From NCBI GenBank assembly GCA_017549365.1, contig JAFYUZ010000077.1, forward strand, positions 1-42,799: a stretch of 42,799 bases of DNA, written 5' to 3'. Positions within the stretch are counted from its first letter, which is position 1, and each line of letters begins with the position of its first letter. A model generated the notes under the pieces. That model was not told the DNA's origin. It saw nothing but the letters and a program-made list of their open reading frames with translations, and searched no databases. Shown here one piece after another: positions 1 through 7,437 of the stretch. A program made the position numbers and the translations under genes. The DNA is from Clostridia bacterium (GTDB lineage: Bacteria; Bacillota; Clostridia; Oscillospirales; CAG-382).

Positions 1-116
1 CGCCAGGAATGTTCGGCAACCGATTCCTGCCGTCCGCTCGACGTCCACGAGTGGCGGGTGTTGCATTTCAGTTTTTCAATAAGGTTCAGAAAGTGTATGT
101 ATTCGCGGTGGTTCAT
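1..116 (-). CDS. HD-domain nucleotidase (HDDC2/YfbR-like), N-terminal fragment
   Basis: This is the start of a minus-strand gene that runs off the left edge; 38 codons are visible. The peptide begins MNHREYIHFLNLIEKLKC and continues through NTRHSWTSSGRQESVAEHSW. This is the N-terminal signature of HD-superfamily 5'-deoxynucleotidase-like proteins, in which the arginine of NTRHSW and the EHSW histidine line the metal and substrate site. The HD dyad itself would lie beyond the window. The ATG at 114-116 follows a weak GGA-containing ribosome site in the 17-base gap after the transposase stop, so the two genes may be co-transcribed. Family membership is recognised from sequence memory; the exact substrate is unknown. 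A second HD nucleotidase of a different subgroup lies at 39213. Confidence 0.75.
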   Translation of the reverse strand, partial: MNHREYIHFLNLIEKLKCNTRHSWTSSGRQESVAEHSW

Positions 117-133
117 GTTGTTATCCGTTCTTT

Positions 134-673
134 TTACCAAATATTTTTTTCTTTTGTGTATAGTTCGTCATAGTGCCAACGCAGAGGGTTTTCATAAATA
201 TAGTTGGTTTTTGTTTCATAATCTTTTTTGTCGCGTATCACGTGTTCTGCAAAAGATTTTTGCCAAATAGTCCCACCTATCTTTTTGGAAATCGCACCTT
301 TGAATTGTTTTACCATCCTGTCCAACGTAGGGGCGACCTGTGGTCGCCCGTTTTCGTCAGCAGACACGATCACCATTATATGCAAGTGATTTGGCATTAT
401 TACATATGATTGCAGAAAAACCGGATCGTAAGTATTGTTCCAACGTTCCAACTCTTCAAGCACTGCTTTGCCGCTGTCTGACAACGGAAGATTTCGCGGG
501 CGAACACAGTTCGCCCCTACGACTTCCCATGTGAATTTATCGGGATCGATCTCATTTTTCCAAAAGAGTTTTTTCTTTTTTTCAGTACAGATGGTCACAA
601 AATATGCTCCGGGTGAATTGTAGTCATAATTTTTGAGCCTGATATTCTTTCTTTGCACATACGCCTTTTCCAT
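134..673 (-). CDS. REP-associated tyrosine transposase (RAYT, Y1_Tnp/IS200-like)
   Basis: This is a single-strand DNA transposase of the HUH/Y1 class, about 179 residues long, which is normal for RAYTs. Visible hallmarks are the N-terminal GAYFVTICT strand, the metal-binding MPNHLHIMV motif with its HxH pair, and the C-terminal helix NYIYENPLRW with the candidate nucleophilic tyrosines. RAYTs are thought to mobilise short REP palindromes rather than themselves. Two such palindromes lie inside this coding sequence (327-350 and 497-520) and are translated in frame as GRPQVAPT and VGANCVRP. I chose the ATG at 671-673 because AGGTGA sits just upstream; in-frame ATG (679) and GTG (682) are alternatives that crowd the ribosome site. 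There are no flanking insertion-sequence ends. Its promoter overlaps the terminator of the next gene. Confidence 0.9.
   Translation of the reverse strand: MEKAYVQRKNIRLKNYDYNSPGAYFVTICTEKKKKLFWKNEIDPDKFTWEVVGANCVRPRNLPLSDSGKAVLEELERWNNTYDPVFLQSYVIMPNHLHIMVIVSADENGRPQVAPTLDRMVKQFKGAISKKIGGTIWQKSFAEHVIRDKKDYETKTNYIYENPLRWHYDELYTKEKNIW
327..350 (+). repeat. REP-type palindrome A inside the RAYT gene
   Basis: A GTAG head (327-330) is followed by an 8-bp stem GGGCGACC (331-338), a TGT loop and GGTCGCCC (342-349). The layout is the same as palindrome B on the opposite strand at 497-520. The stem differs from B by one compensated pair (C-G here, A-T in B), which suggests the hairpin itself is under selection. 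It encodes part of GRPQVAPT in the transposase. Confidence 0.75.
497..520 (-). repeat. REP-type palindrome B inside the RAYT gene
   Basis: Read on the minus strand: GTAG (520-517), stem GGGCGAAC (516-509), loop TGT, stem GTTCGCCC (505-498). It faces palindrome A at 327-350, so the two form a convergent pair about 146 bases apart, like a REPIN. It encodes VGANCVRP in the transposase. Confidence 0.75.
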
Positions 674-690
674 TTTCATCACCTGTTGTG

Positions 691-719
691 ATTATACACC
701 AAAAACGGCGGAGATGCAA
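691..719 (-). promoter_or_regulatory. Sigma-A promoter of the RAYT gene
   Basis: On the minus strand TTGCAT (719-714), 17 bases, then TATAAT (696-691). The -35 box falls in the loop and stem edge of the hairpin terminator at 702-735, so the promoter is built into the terminator of the upstream GH172 gene. Confidence 0.55.
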
Positions 720-735
720 CCTCTCCGCCGTTTTT
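702..735. terminator. Intrinsic terminator after the GH172 gene (works on both strands)
   Basis: The stem CGGCGGAGA (706-714) pairs with TCTCCGCCG (722-730) around a 7-base loop, flanked by A5 and T5 runs. It lies just past the minus-strand GH172 stop at 744. Confidence 0.85.
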
Positions 736-743
736 ATATTTGG

Positions 744-1793
744 TTATATGATCTCAAGCTCGTCCTTGGTGGGGAAATCTTTCTGTTCGCGGCAGATGGT
801 GTCCTGATACCAGAAAGCCACCGAGGAAATATCGTCCTGAAGCGGATGATATCTGTGTCCGCTGCGCCAACCGATTGCCTGGATGGTGACCTTCAGGTCG
901 TTTTTGAAATAGATGGGGTCGGTGATATGCCAGCGATACATGGAAAATCTGCGGTTTGACTTATATATGCCGTCGGTGGTCGAAACCCTTGCAAGTCCCG
1001 AATAGGGGGTACAGAATTCGGTGTATTTGCCGTTTACGTCAAAATTCCACGAGCCGCAGATATAGTCCTCTGTTCCCGTGCCGCAGATGGTGGGATATTC
1101 TGTGTCGCCGTCCATAAAGAACTTTATTTCGCCCTCGCCCCACCAGCCGTTGTTGTTTACACCCCAGAAAAGATAGGTGCCGACATAATGTCCGTTGCCG
1201 TGGATGGTGTCGAGAATAACGTGATCCTGCATATAGGGCAGGGGATTCGAGCGGTTGAAGCGGGCGTGGAAATAGCCAAGTCCCTCGTCGATATCGCCCG
1301 TTACGTAATCGATCTGATAGTAGACCATGACCGCCTCACTGTGAAGATTTTCAAGGGTGATGCGGCAGGATTTGTAAAAGGGCATGTCCCAATAGCAGTT
1401 GAAGGCGCGCTTGGGGTTAACACAGACGGGCAGGGATGTGATCTGTCTGTAATCTTCAAAGTCGGCACAGGCAAAAAAGTCGCCAAGAGGAACTTCGACA
1501 GACGGAATATCGCTGTCGTCCCAGTACATTCTTATTACAAGGCACCTTTGGGGTGCGGAATCGGTGATCCAGATGTGCTTGATGATGCCCTTTTCTTTAA
1601 TATCGGCAAGGGTAAAGGTTTCGCCTGCCTCAAGCTTTACGGAGGGGGAAATCTTCCATCCGCGGCCAAGGTCACGCGCGGCTTCTGCGCCTGTGCCCTG
1701 TTCTGCCATTCCGCCTTTGCCTTTTTCGCCGCCGAAATTTTCGGGCGAGATAGAGCGGCTTTCGAGTTTTTTGATTTTTGAAAGATTAAGCAT
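744..1793 (-). CDS. GH172 (DUF2961) glycoside hydrolase
   Basis: A 349-residue cytosolic protein with no signal peptide, the normal size for DUF2961 enzymes, now classed as glycoside hydrolase family 172. Known members act on difructose dianhydride or D-arabinofuranosides, so the substrate cannot be named from sequence. Family motifs are visible: SPENFGGEKGKGG near the N-terminus (residues 17-28), NCYWDMPF (132-139), the acidic pair in WWGEGEIKFFMDGD (about 217-230) and GTGTEDY (238-244), which carry the likely catalytic glutamates E220/E222 and E242. The ATG at 1791-1793 has AAGGAG eight bases upstream; an in-frame upstream extension lacks such a site. It is divergent from an AraC regulator gene at 1919 and probably controlled by it. 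A strong terminator follows the stop. Confidence 0.9.
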   Translation of the reverse strand: MLNLSKIKKLESRSISPENFGGEKGKGGMAEQGTGAEAARDLGRGWKISPSVKLEAGETFTLADIKEKGIIKHIWITDSAPQRCLVIRMYWDDSDIPSVEVPLGDFFACADFEDYRQITSLPVCVNPKRAFNCYWDMPFYKSCRITLENLHSEAVMVYYQIDYVTGDIDEGLGYFHARFNRSNPLPYMQDHVILDTIHGNGHYVGTYLFWGVNNNGWWGEGEIKFFMDGDTEYPTICGTGTEDYICGSWNFDVNGKYTEFCTPYSGLARVSTTDGIYKSNRRFSMYRWHITDPIYFKNDLKVTIQAIGWRSGHRYHPLQDDISSVAFWYQDTICREQKDFPTKDELEII

Positions 1794-1804
1794 AACAAAA
1801 CTCC

Positions 1805-1833
1805 TTGACATAAATTGATTGTTATAGTACAAT
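1805..1833 (+). promoter_or_regulatory. Sigma-A promoter of the AraC gene
   Basis: TTGACA (1805-1810), 17 bases, TACAAT (1828-1833). It points at the AraC-type gene starting at 1919. Its -10 box shares bases 1832-1833 with the -10 box of the opposing promoter. Confidence 0.7.
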
Positions 1834-1860
1834 ATTACATATATATTTGTCGCATTTCAA
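1832..1860 (-). promoter_or_regulatory. Sigma-A promoter of the GH172 gene
   Basis: On the minus strand TTGAAA (1860-1855), 17 bases, TAATAT (1837-1832), placed correctly for the GH172 gene. It lies face to face with the promoter at 1805-1833, so RNA polymerase could occupy only one at a time. Confidence 0.6.
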
Positions 1861-1900
1861 TGACATACAGTGGAAAAACATTTGTCATTTATTGACATAC
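1861..1900. promoter_or_regulatory. Candidate AraC-type operator repeats
   Basis: TGACATAC occurs at 1861-1868 and 1893-1900, in direct orientation 32 bases (three helical turns) apart. The second copy is also half of an inverted repeat, TGTCA-N5-TGACA (1883-1897). Paired direct half-sites on one DNA face are what AraC-family dimers use. The link to the adjacent regulator is inferred. Confidence 0.4.
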
Positions 1901-1918
1901 GCAAAAGGAAAAACAGAA

Positions 1919-2782
1919 ATGATAAACAAAAAAGCTTTCTGCCCATACATCAGAACAGCCATGCATTCTATAATCTCCTGGCCCTACGCCTTGCGCGAAA
2001 GGGTTATTTTTGACTACGAGATAATTTACGTGCGTGACGGAAAATGCAGGATCACCTTTGGCGAAAAAAGCGTTGTGGTGAAGAAAAACGATGTGGTGTT
2101 TATACGCCCGGGCGAGCGGCACAGTTTTGAGACTTGTGACGGGTGCGATTTCGTTCAGCCTCACATCCATTTTGACCTTGTATATACCGACAAAAGCGAA
2201 ATAACGCCCATATCCTTTAAGCCGCCCGAGGACATGGATGCGAGTGAGCTTGCCCTTATTTCTCAAGATTTGCTTTGTGAGATCGCCATTCCGCACGTTT
2301 TTGTTCCCGCCGATCCCGAAAGATTCAAACGGCTGTTTTTTGAGGTCATCGAGATATATTCTTCAAAACCGCACAATTTCGAACTGCTTTACAAGGCGGC
2401 AATGCTTGAGCTTCTCGACTGTGTTATGTCGCAGTTTGAAACGGGAAGCACAGGGACAAACGACACGATATCAAATTCGGTGGCGGCGGTGAAGGGCTTT
2501 ATCGATGCAAATTTTTCGTCCCCCTTAAGCCTTGATCTTTTGTCGTTGCAGTTTCATCTTAACAAATACACCATGATGCGCAATTTCAAGGCGATGTACG
2601 GCAAAAACATAATGCTTTATTACAGAGAAAAAAGGGCGGAGCGTGCGTGTGAGCTTTTGAAAAACACCGATCTTGCGGTGGGCTCGGTGGCGCAGAAGCT
2701 GGGATTTTCGGATATCTACGTTTTTAGCAGATTTTTCAAATCTGAGGTGGGTATGTCGCCAAGTGATTACAGGACAAAATAG
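1919..2782 (+). CDS. AraC-family transcriptional regulator
   Basis: A 287-residue two-domain regulator. The N-terminal half is a cupin-like sugar-sensing domain (YVRDGKCRITFGEKSVVV, then FIRPGERHSFE at about residues 70-80). The C-terminal 100 residues form the double helix-turn-helix AraC domain, with LSLDLLSLQFHLNKYTMMR and VAQKLGFSDIYVFSRFFK ending in the typical GMSPSDYR. The ATG at 1919 is preferred because AAAGGA lies about nine bases upstream; a longer TTG-start frame from 1847 has no ribosome site and would begin inside the promoter region. It is divergent from the GH172 gene and likely regulates it and perhaps the rest of the glycan region. The inducing sugar is unknown. Confidence 0.9.
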   Translation: MINKKAFCPYIRTAMHSIISWPYALRERVIFDYEIIYVRDGKCRITFGEKSVVVKKNDVVFIRPGERHSFETCDGCDFVQPHIHFDLVYTDKSEITPISFKPPEDMDASELALISQDLLCEIAIPHVFVPADPERFKRLFFEVIEIYSSKPHNFELLYKAAMLELLDCVMSQFETGSTGTNDTISNSVAAVKGFIDANFSSPLSLDLLSLQFHLNKYTMMRNFKAMYGKNIMLYYREKRAERACELLKNTDLAVGSVAQKLGFSDIYVFSRFFKSEVGMSPSDYRTK

Positions 2783-2785
2783 AAT

Positions 2786-2820
2786 GAGAGCAGTCGGATG
2801 ACTGCTCTCGTTTGTTTTTT
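2786..2820 (+). terminator. Intrinsic terminator after the AraC gene
   Basis: A perfect 10-bp stem GAGAGCAGTC (2786-2795) / GACTGCTCTC (2800-2809) with a GGAT loop, followed by a T-rich tract to 2820. It separates the AraC gene from the convergent SGNH/NodB gene. Confidence 0.9.
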
Positions 2821-2825
2821 ATTCC

Positions 2826-5800
2826 TTATTTCGGAAAGCTTGTGTACTGGAAGTTGACGTTTGCGGGGGCGCTGTATCCGCGAAGCTTGATAAGGTCCGA
2901 AATTGTCACGATGGCAAAGCCTTTTTCGTAGTATTCGGGGATAACGGTGTCAAGCGCTTGGGCGTTGACCTCGAGATCGTGGATAAGAATAACGCGACCG
3001 TCAAACATCTGATTGCGCATTGCTTTTATTCTTGCATCAAGTCCCACCTCGTCGGCCGGCTTCCAGTCGGAAATTCCGAGCGAGCCGCCGAAGAGGGGGA
3101 GGGGCAGGGTTTCGTACATTGTTGCGCTTACCGAAAGGCCGGGGGCACGGAACACCTTGGGATAAACCCCTGCTGCTTGTAAACCTTGTTTTGCACAGCG
3201 TTGAAATCGTTCATAAGCTCGGTTTTGGACATGTCCTTCATTGCCGACCAGCCGTTGCCGTGGTTTCCGATCTCGTGTCCTTCGGCAATCATTCGCTGAA
3301 GGGTGGGGGTGGTGGAATCGTTGATGCTCGAGCCAACACAGAAGAAGGTGGCGTGGGCGCCGTGTTTTTTGAGAACGTCCATTATCTTGTTAGAATCCAC
3401 CTGTCTCGGTCCGTCGTCGATCGACAGGGCAACCATTTTGTCAAATCCGTTGGGCACGCCCGAAACTGCCGCACCGCCGATTTGCACGTTTACCTTGCCG
3501 TCGCTTGTGGGGTTGAATTTAAGCTCAACCTTGTGGGTGCCGTAGGCAAGCTCCTGCTCGAAGATGAATATCTGGTTGTGGGCGTATTTCTGGAACGAAA
3601 GAAGCTCTTCGTCGACCTGTGCTTTTTTCCAGCCGTGACCGTCGATCTGATAATCGATATCAAAGCCCGAGGAGTTCATGCCGAAGATAAGGCCAAAGCT
3701 TGTGCCTTCGAAGGTGAATTCCGCCGCCGCATCCTCGCCTCTTGCAAAGAAGGAATCGGAGGTTACGGCAAAAGAGCTTTGGGCGGTCTTTGACGTGCCG
3801 AACATCGAAGAGTTGAGCCCCGACCATTTGGAGGTTGTGCCCGAAAGGGTGAATTCGGATGCGGGGATTATTTTGGGTTCGAGCCACAGCGAGCGGTTGA
3901 GCTGTGCAGGCATATTCTTTGCGTAGTCGCGCTTTTCGGGATAGTAAACGGCACTGTTTACAAGATTTTCTTCAAGAAGCGCTTTTATCTGCTCGAAATA
4001 GATGCCGTAGCCTATTCCCGAGGGATGTAGATTGTCGGTGGTGTAATAATAGTTGCCTTCCGCTTCGTTTGCGTGGCCGCGTTCGCTCATCAGCTTTTGC
4101 ATCGGAATGCCCATGTCGACATAAGGAATGCCGTAGCTTTCGGCAATTTTTACATATTCTTTTCTCGAAACGGCGTTTTCTGAGCGTGCTGTGAAGACGA
4201 AAACGATGTCGGTGTAAGGATTTGCGGCATAAATATTTCTCACGAGCGATTCGATCTGGCGCGAAAGGTCGGCGCCGTCCTGCGAGATGCCGTTGTCGTA
4301 AGTCCAGTCGTTTACCGTAAATTCAACAAAGACAAGGTCGGGCATATCGTGGCCGTTTTCGTTCATCAGATGATCTTTCAGTCTGTAAACGCCAAAGTTT
4401 GTGGCGGTGTCGGAAATGCCGGCGTTGACTGCCTCGATCTTTGCATCGGGGAACTGATTTTCAAACCATATAGTCGTGCGGTTGACAAAGGAATCGTTGA
4501 TGTTTCCGCCATTTTTGGATGCCGAATATCCGTTGGTTATCGAGCCGCCGAGATATCCGATCGTAAGCTTTTTATCGTTGTGCAGAGCTCGGTAGGTGTT
4601 TGCAAGAGGATTTGTCATAGTGTCCACCTTGATAAGAATGTTTTCGTGTATCGATTTGAGCACAGCCTGCTTTTGGGCTTCTTCTTCGTTTGTCGCTCCG
4701 CTTCTGTACAGTCTGTCTGCGGCAGAATAAAGGCTGTCGCGGTATTCGTTTCCGTAGACAGTGTGCTTTGTGCCCGAGGCGTCAAAATAGGTTATATACG
4801 GGCGTACCGTGTAGACTGCGGAAAGATCTTTTTCGGAAATATTTGTGACGCAAAGGGTGAAAAGGTCATGATCTTCGGCTTTTTCAAGGGTCTTTGCGGC
4901 AGGCACTGTTTTTGCGACGTATTTCACGTCTCCCACGGGGTATGCCGTGTCTTTTTTGAGCTCGCTTTCCGAAAGGTATTCTTCGGGAAGAATAACAGTG
5001 CCGTATCCTATGTCTGCGGTGCCGTTAAAGGAGGCATCATCGGGCGAGATGGGGAAATTTTTGCCGTTGAGCGCAACGATTTGCGAGCGCAGAGCGCCGT
5101 CGATCTTTGTGACAAATCGCAGGCCGTTGCCGCCCGAAAGCTTTATCTGCACGCCAAGGGTCGAAAGGTCTTTGGTGTCAAAGGGGATCCATCTTGCAAA
5201 AAGCTTGCCTGCGGATATATTGTCGCAGTTTTTCACGGGCTTTGTAAACTGTGCATCGCTGTACCAGCCCGCAAAAATATGTCCGTTCTTTTCAAATCCT
5301 TCGTCGGGGAAGGACACCACACCGCCGTGGCTTATATCAAGCTCGTCCTGCGGGAAAAATACGTGTTCATCCTCTCCGTTTTTTACACGCACAACTCCCG
5401 TTATCTCCGAAAGCTTTGAATAGGTAATGTTTGTCGTACCCTGCGAAAGGGTGATCTCGGTGTCGTCAAAAATTCTGGTGGTGTTGTCGCCGTTGGTTAT
5501 GACGGCGTAGTTTCCTGCCTTGGGGTTTACCAGCACAACGCCTTTTTTTGAGTTTCCGTTGGCATCGTATACAAATTCGACCTTGCCGCCCTTTCCCGAA
5601 TAGACGTAGTATTTTCCGCCCTTAACCGAAGCGGTGGAAAGGGTTTTGTCCACTTTTGCCTGTGTTTCGTTGTTGCAGATAAGCATGAAAGCGCCTTTTA
5701 CGGTGGGGGCATAGCGCAGAGCGCCCGATTTTACTGTTTCCACCGCGCCGCCGTCGATGCGCACAAGCACGTTTGATTCAAAGGTGGCACCTCTGTGGTC

Positions 5801-6454
5801 GTTGTTCCATCCGGCACCGCCGACAAGAAGAGTGGCGATCTTTCCGCCCGTGATATGTGCCTGTACATCCCCCGTTACCGTGTGGGCGGGGTTTGCGGCA
5901 ATGGGACCAAGCACAAGTTGGCTCCAATCTCCCGAGGAAACAGAAACGTTCATGGACGAAACGGTTTTGTCAAACTTTCCGCCTGCGATTATCTGATGAT
6001 CGCCCGTGGTTGTGATCTTTTTGTCAAAGATCACTTCGTTGCCGTCAAGGCAGAGCCAGGCGTAAAGTCCGTTTTCAAAGTTTATGTTTTTTATTGTGAC
6101 GGGACCGCCAAAAGTGTAGCCGCCGTGATTTTTGGTCACAAGCTTGCTTGTGGAATCAAATCCCGTTATCGTCATTCTGCCTTTGTGGGGGGCGAAATTT
6201 TCGGGGAGGGTGTGTGAATCGATTATGCACACTTCAAAATCCGAATCGCCTGCAAGGGCTATGGCGGCGTTTATCGATTCAAGCGGAGTTGCCATGCTTT
6301 TTCCGTTGTTGTTGTCGTTGCCCGAATAGGCGTCGACATAAAAAACGGGGGTATCGTCTGCCCTTGCACCAAAGGCAAACGCGGGGATGAGCATACCTGC
6401 CACGAGAAGCAGAACGAGAATGAGTGACAAAACTTTTTTCTTGAGGTTTTTCAT
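2826..6454 (-). pseudogene. Large secreted SGNH-esterase / NodB-deacetylase protein, frameshifted near 3160
   Basis: This is a secreted protein of about 1200 residues in two frames. The first frame (6454-3128, 1108 residues) starts with a signal peptide (residues 1-32), then a repetitive beta-rich region resembling a right-handed beta-helix (35-320), an InlB-like repeat (HIFAGWY, about 395) and an SGNH hydrolase domain (GGSIT with S638, VND with N715, DNLH with D807 and H810). A beta-sandwich-like stretch follows, then a NodB/CE4 deacetylase domain beginning SIDDGP (D1013, D1014). NodB continues in the other frame (3155-2826) with FRAPG and ILIHD. One missing base in the GGG run at 3159-3161 explains the break. 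The second metal histidine of the NodB HxxxH motif is a tryptophan (NHGNGW). The start has AAAGGAG upstream. It lies 16 bases after an AraC gene and is likely co-transcribed with it. It may be an assembly error rather than a dead gene. Confidence 0.85.
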
Positions 6455-6470
6455 TTTGGTGTTCTCCTTT

Positions 6471-7298
6471 TTACGCTAAAGTCGGGGTGTCGGTTTTTGA
6501 TTTTGTATCTTTTTCTTTTACGAATTCTGTCTTGCAGTATTTTCCGGGGGTCTTGCCGGTATACAGCTTGAAGGCGCGGATGAAATGGTAGACGTTGGTA
6601 TATCCCGTCATTTCCGCCACGTCCTTTACGGGGATGTTGCCGCCGAGCAAAAGCATCTTTGCGTGCTCCATGCGGATATTGAGAAGATCGTTTTTCGGGG
6701 AGATACCGAAGATGGTCTTGTATATAGAAAAAAACCTTGACGGAGACAGATGCACAAGCTCTGCCATGCTTTCAATGTTCCACGGCTTGCTGTATTCAAG
6801 GTGTATCTTTGAGCGGGCGGTGGAAAAAGCGGCGCGCACGGCGGGCGAAACCTCTTTGTCCTTTTTGCCCTGTGTTTCCGAGCGCATTATTTTTGCAATG
6901 ATCTCTCTGACTTTAAGCTCGCAGATCTTTTCGGAAAAAAGACCGCCGTTAAGTTTTTCAAGTTCCGCCTCCTGCATAAGCTTTGTAACAAAGCTGTCGT
7001 CGGAAAGAGTGTATATTTTTCCTGTTTCAAAGGAATATTCCTTTGCTATCTCGCCAAAATCGGGGGAAAGATGCATCCAGTCGTGCACAAGGCTTCCGCC
7101 CGAGGCTTTTATGCATTGATAGCTTGACGGGGCAAAGCAGATGACAGATCCCGGCGGCATTGTTGCGAAATTTCCGTTTAACATAACAGAAAGCTCGGTG
7201 ATGGTGTGAATAAAGATATATTCGTTGCCGACTTTTTTGCGTTCAAGGAAAAAACGCTCGTCCTCGGGCCACATGGGTTTTATTATCAGTATTTCCAA
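6471..7298 (-). CDS. AraC-family transcriptional regulator
   Basis: A 275-residue regulator with an N-terminal ligand-binding region (NGNFATMPPGSVICFAPS, about residues 41-58) and a C-terminal AraC helix-turn-helix domain (SMAELVHLSPSRFFSIYKTI, then VKDVAEMTGYTNVYHFIRAF and TGKTPGKY). The start is a TTG at 7298-7296, eight bases after a perfect AGGAGG; the in-frame GTG further upstream overlaps that ribosome site and is unlikely. The charged tail (KEKDTKSKTDTPTLA) is unusual for the family. Its stop lies 16 bases from the ATG of the secreted SGNH/NodB gene, so the two form an operon under a strong promoter, and the regulator probably controls that gene and the divergent GH2-GH20 pair. Confidence 0.9.
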   Translation of the reverse strand: MEILIIKPMWPEDERFFLERKKVGNEYIFIHTITELSVMLNGNFATMPPGSVICFAPSSYQCIKASGGSLVHDWMHLSPDFGEIAKEYSFETGKIYTLSDDSFVTKLMQEAELEKLNGGLFSEKICELKVREIIAKIMRSETQGKKDKEVSPAVRAAFSTARSKIHLEYSKPWNIESMAELVHLSPSRFFSIYKTIFGISPKNDLLNIRMEHAKMLLLGGNIPVKDVAEMTGYTNVYHFIRAFKLYTGKTPGKYCKTEFVKEKDTKSKTDTPTLA

Positions 7299-7321
7299 CC
7301 TCTGCACCTCCTTTTGTTTTT

Positions 7322-7350
7322 ATAATACACCAAATAGTAGAAAATGTCAA
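7322..7350 (-). promoter_or_regulatory. Strong sigma-A promoter of the AraC-SGNH/NodB operon
   Basis: On the minus strand TTGACA (7350-7345), 17 bases, TATTAT (7327-7322), about 24 bases before the TTG start of the AraC gene. Confidence 0.75.
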
Positions 7351-7365
7351 TTATTTAATAGCTTT

Positions 7366-7400
7366 TTGCATTTACGCGGATGACTTTTTTGTATTAAAAT
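7366..7400 (+). promoter_or_regulatory. Possible promoter of the GH2-GH20 pair
   Basis: Two weak alternatives overlap: TTGCAT (7366-7371) with TTGTAT (7389-7394) at 17 bases, or TTTACG (7371-7376) with TAAAAT (7395-7400) at 18 bases. The poor match to consensus would fit activation by the divergent AraC regulator. Confidence 0.35.
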
Positions 7401-7437
7401 GAAATTGGAAATCAAATTTTGAAAAGGAGATTTTTTT

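Noticed and set aside
706..730. Third REP element near the RAYT gene
   Set aside because: The hairpin sequence (CGGCGGAGA stem) is unrelated to the GTAG-headed REPs and has the T run of an ordinary terminator.
1847..1918. Upstream TTG start for the first AraC regulator
   Set aside because: The extra 24 residues have no ribosome site and would overlap the promoter and operator region. The ATG at 1919 has AAAGGA and begins where the family does.
3128..3170. Programmed ribosomal frameshift in the SGNH/NodB gene
   Set aside because: No X-XXY-YYZ slippery heptamer and no downstream pseudoknot that I can see. A single-base homopolymer indel is simpler.
4349..5419. Long plus-strand open frame (356 codons) antisense to the SGNH/NodB gene
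   Set aside because: It has no ribosome site, its protein is Cys/Val-rich with no domain, and it mirrors the codon bias of the real gene. The same holds for other long antisense frames such as 9948-10910, 17219-18262, 22800-24344 complements and 28642-29613.
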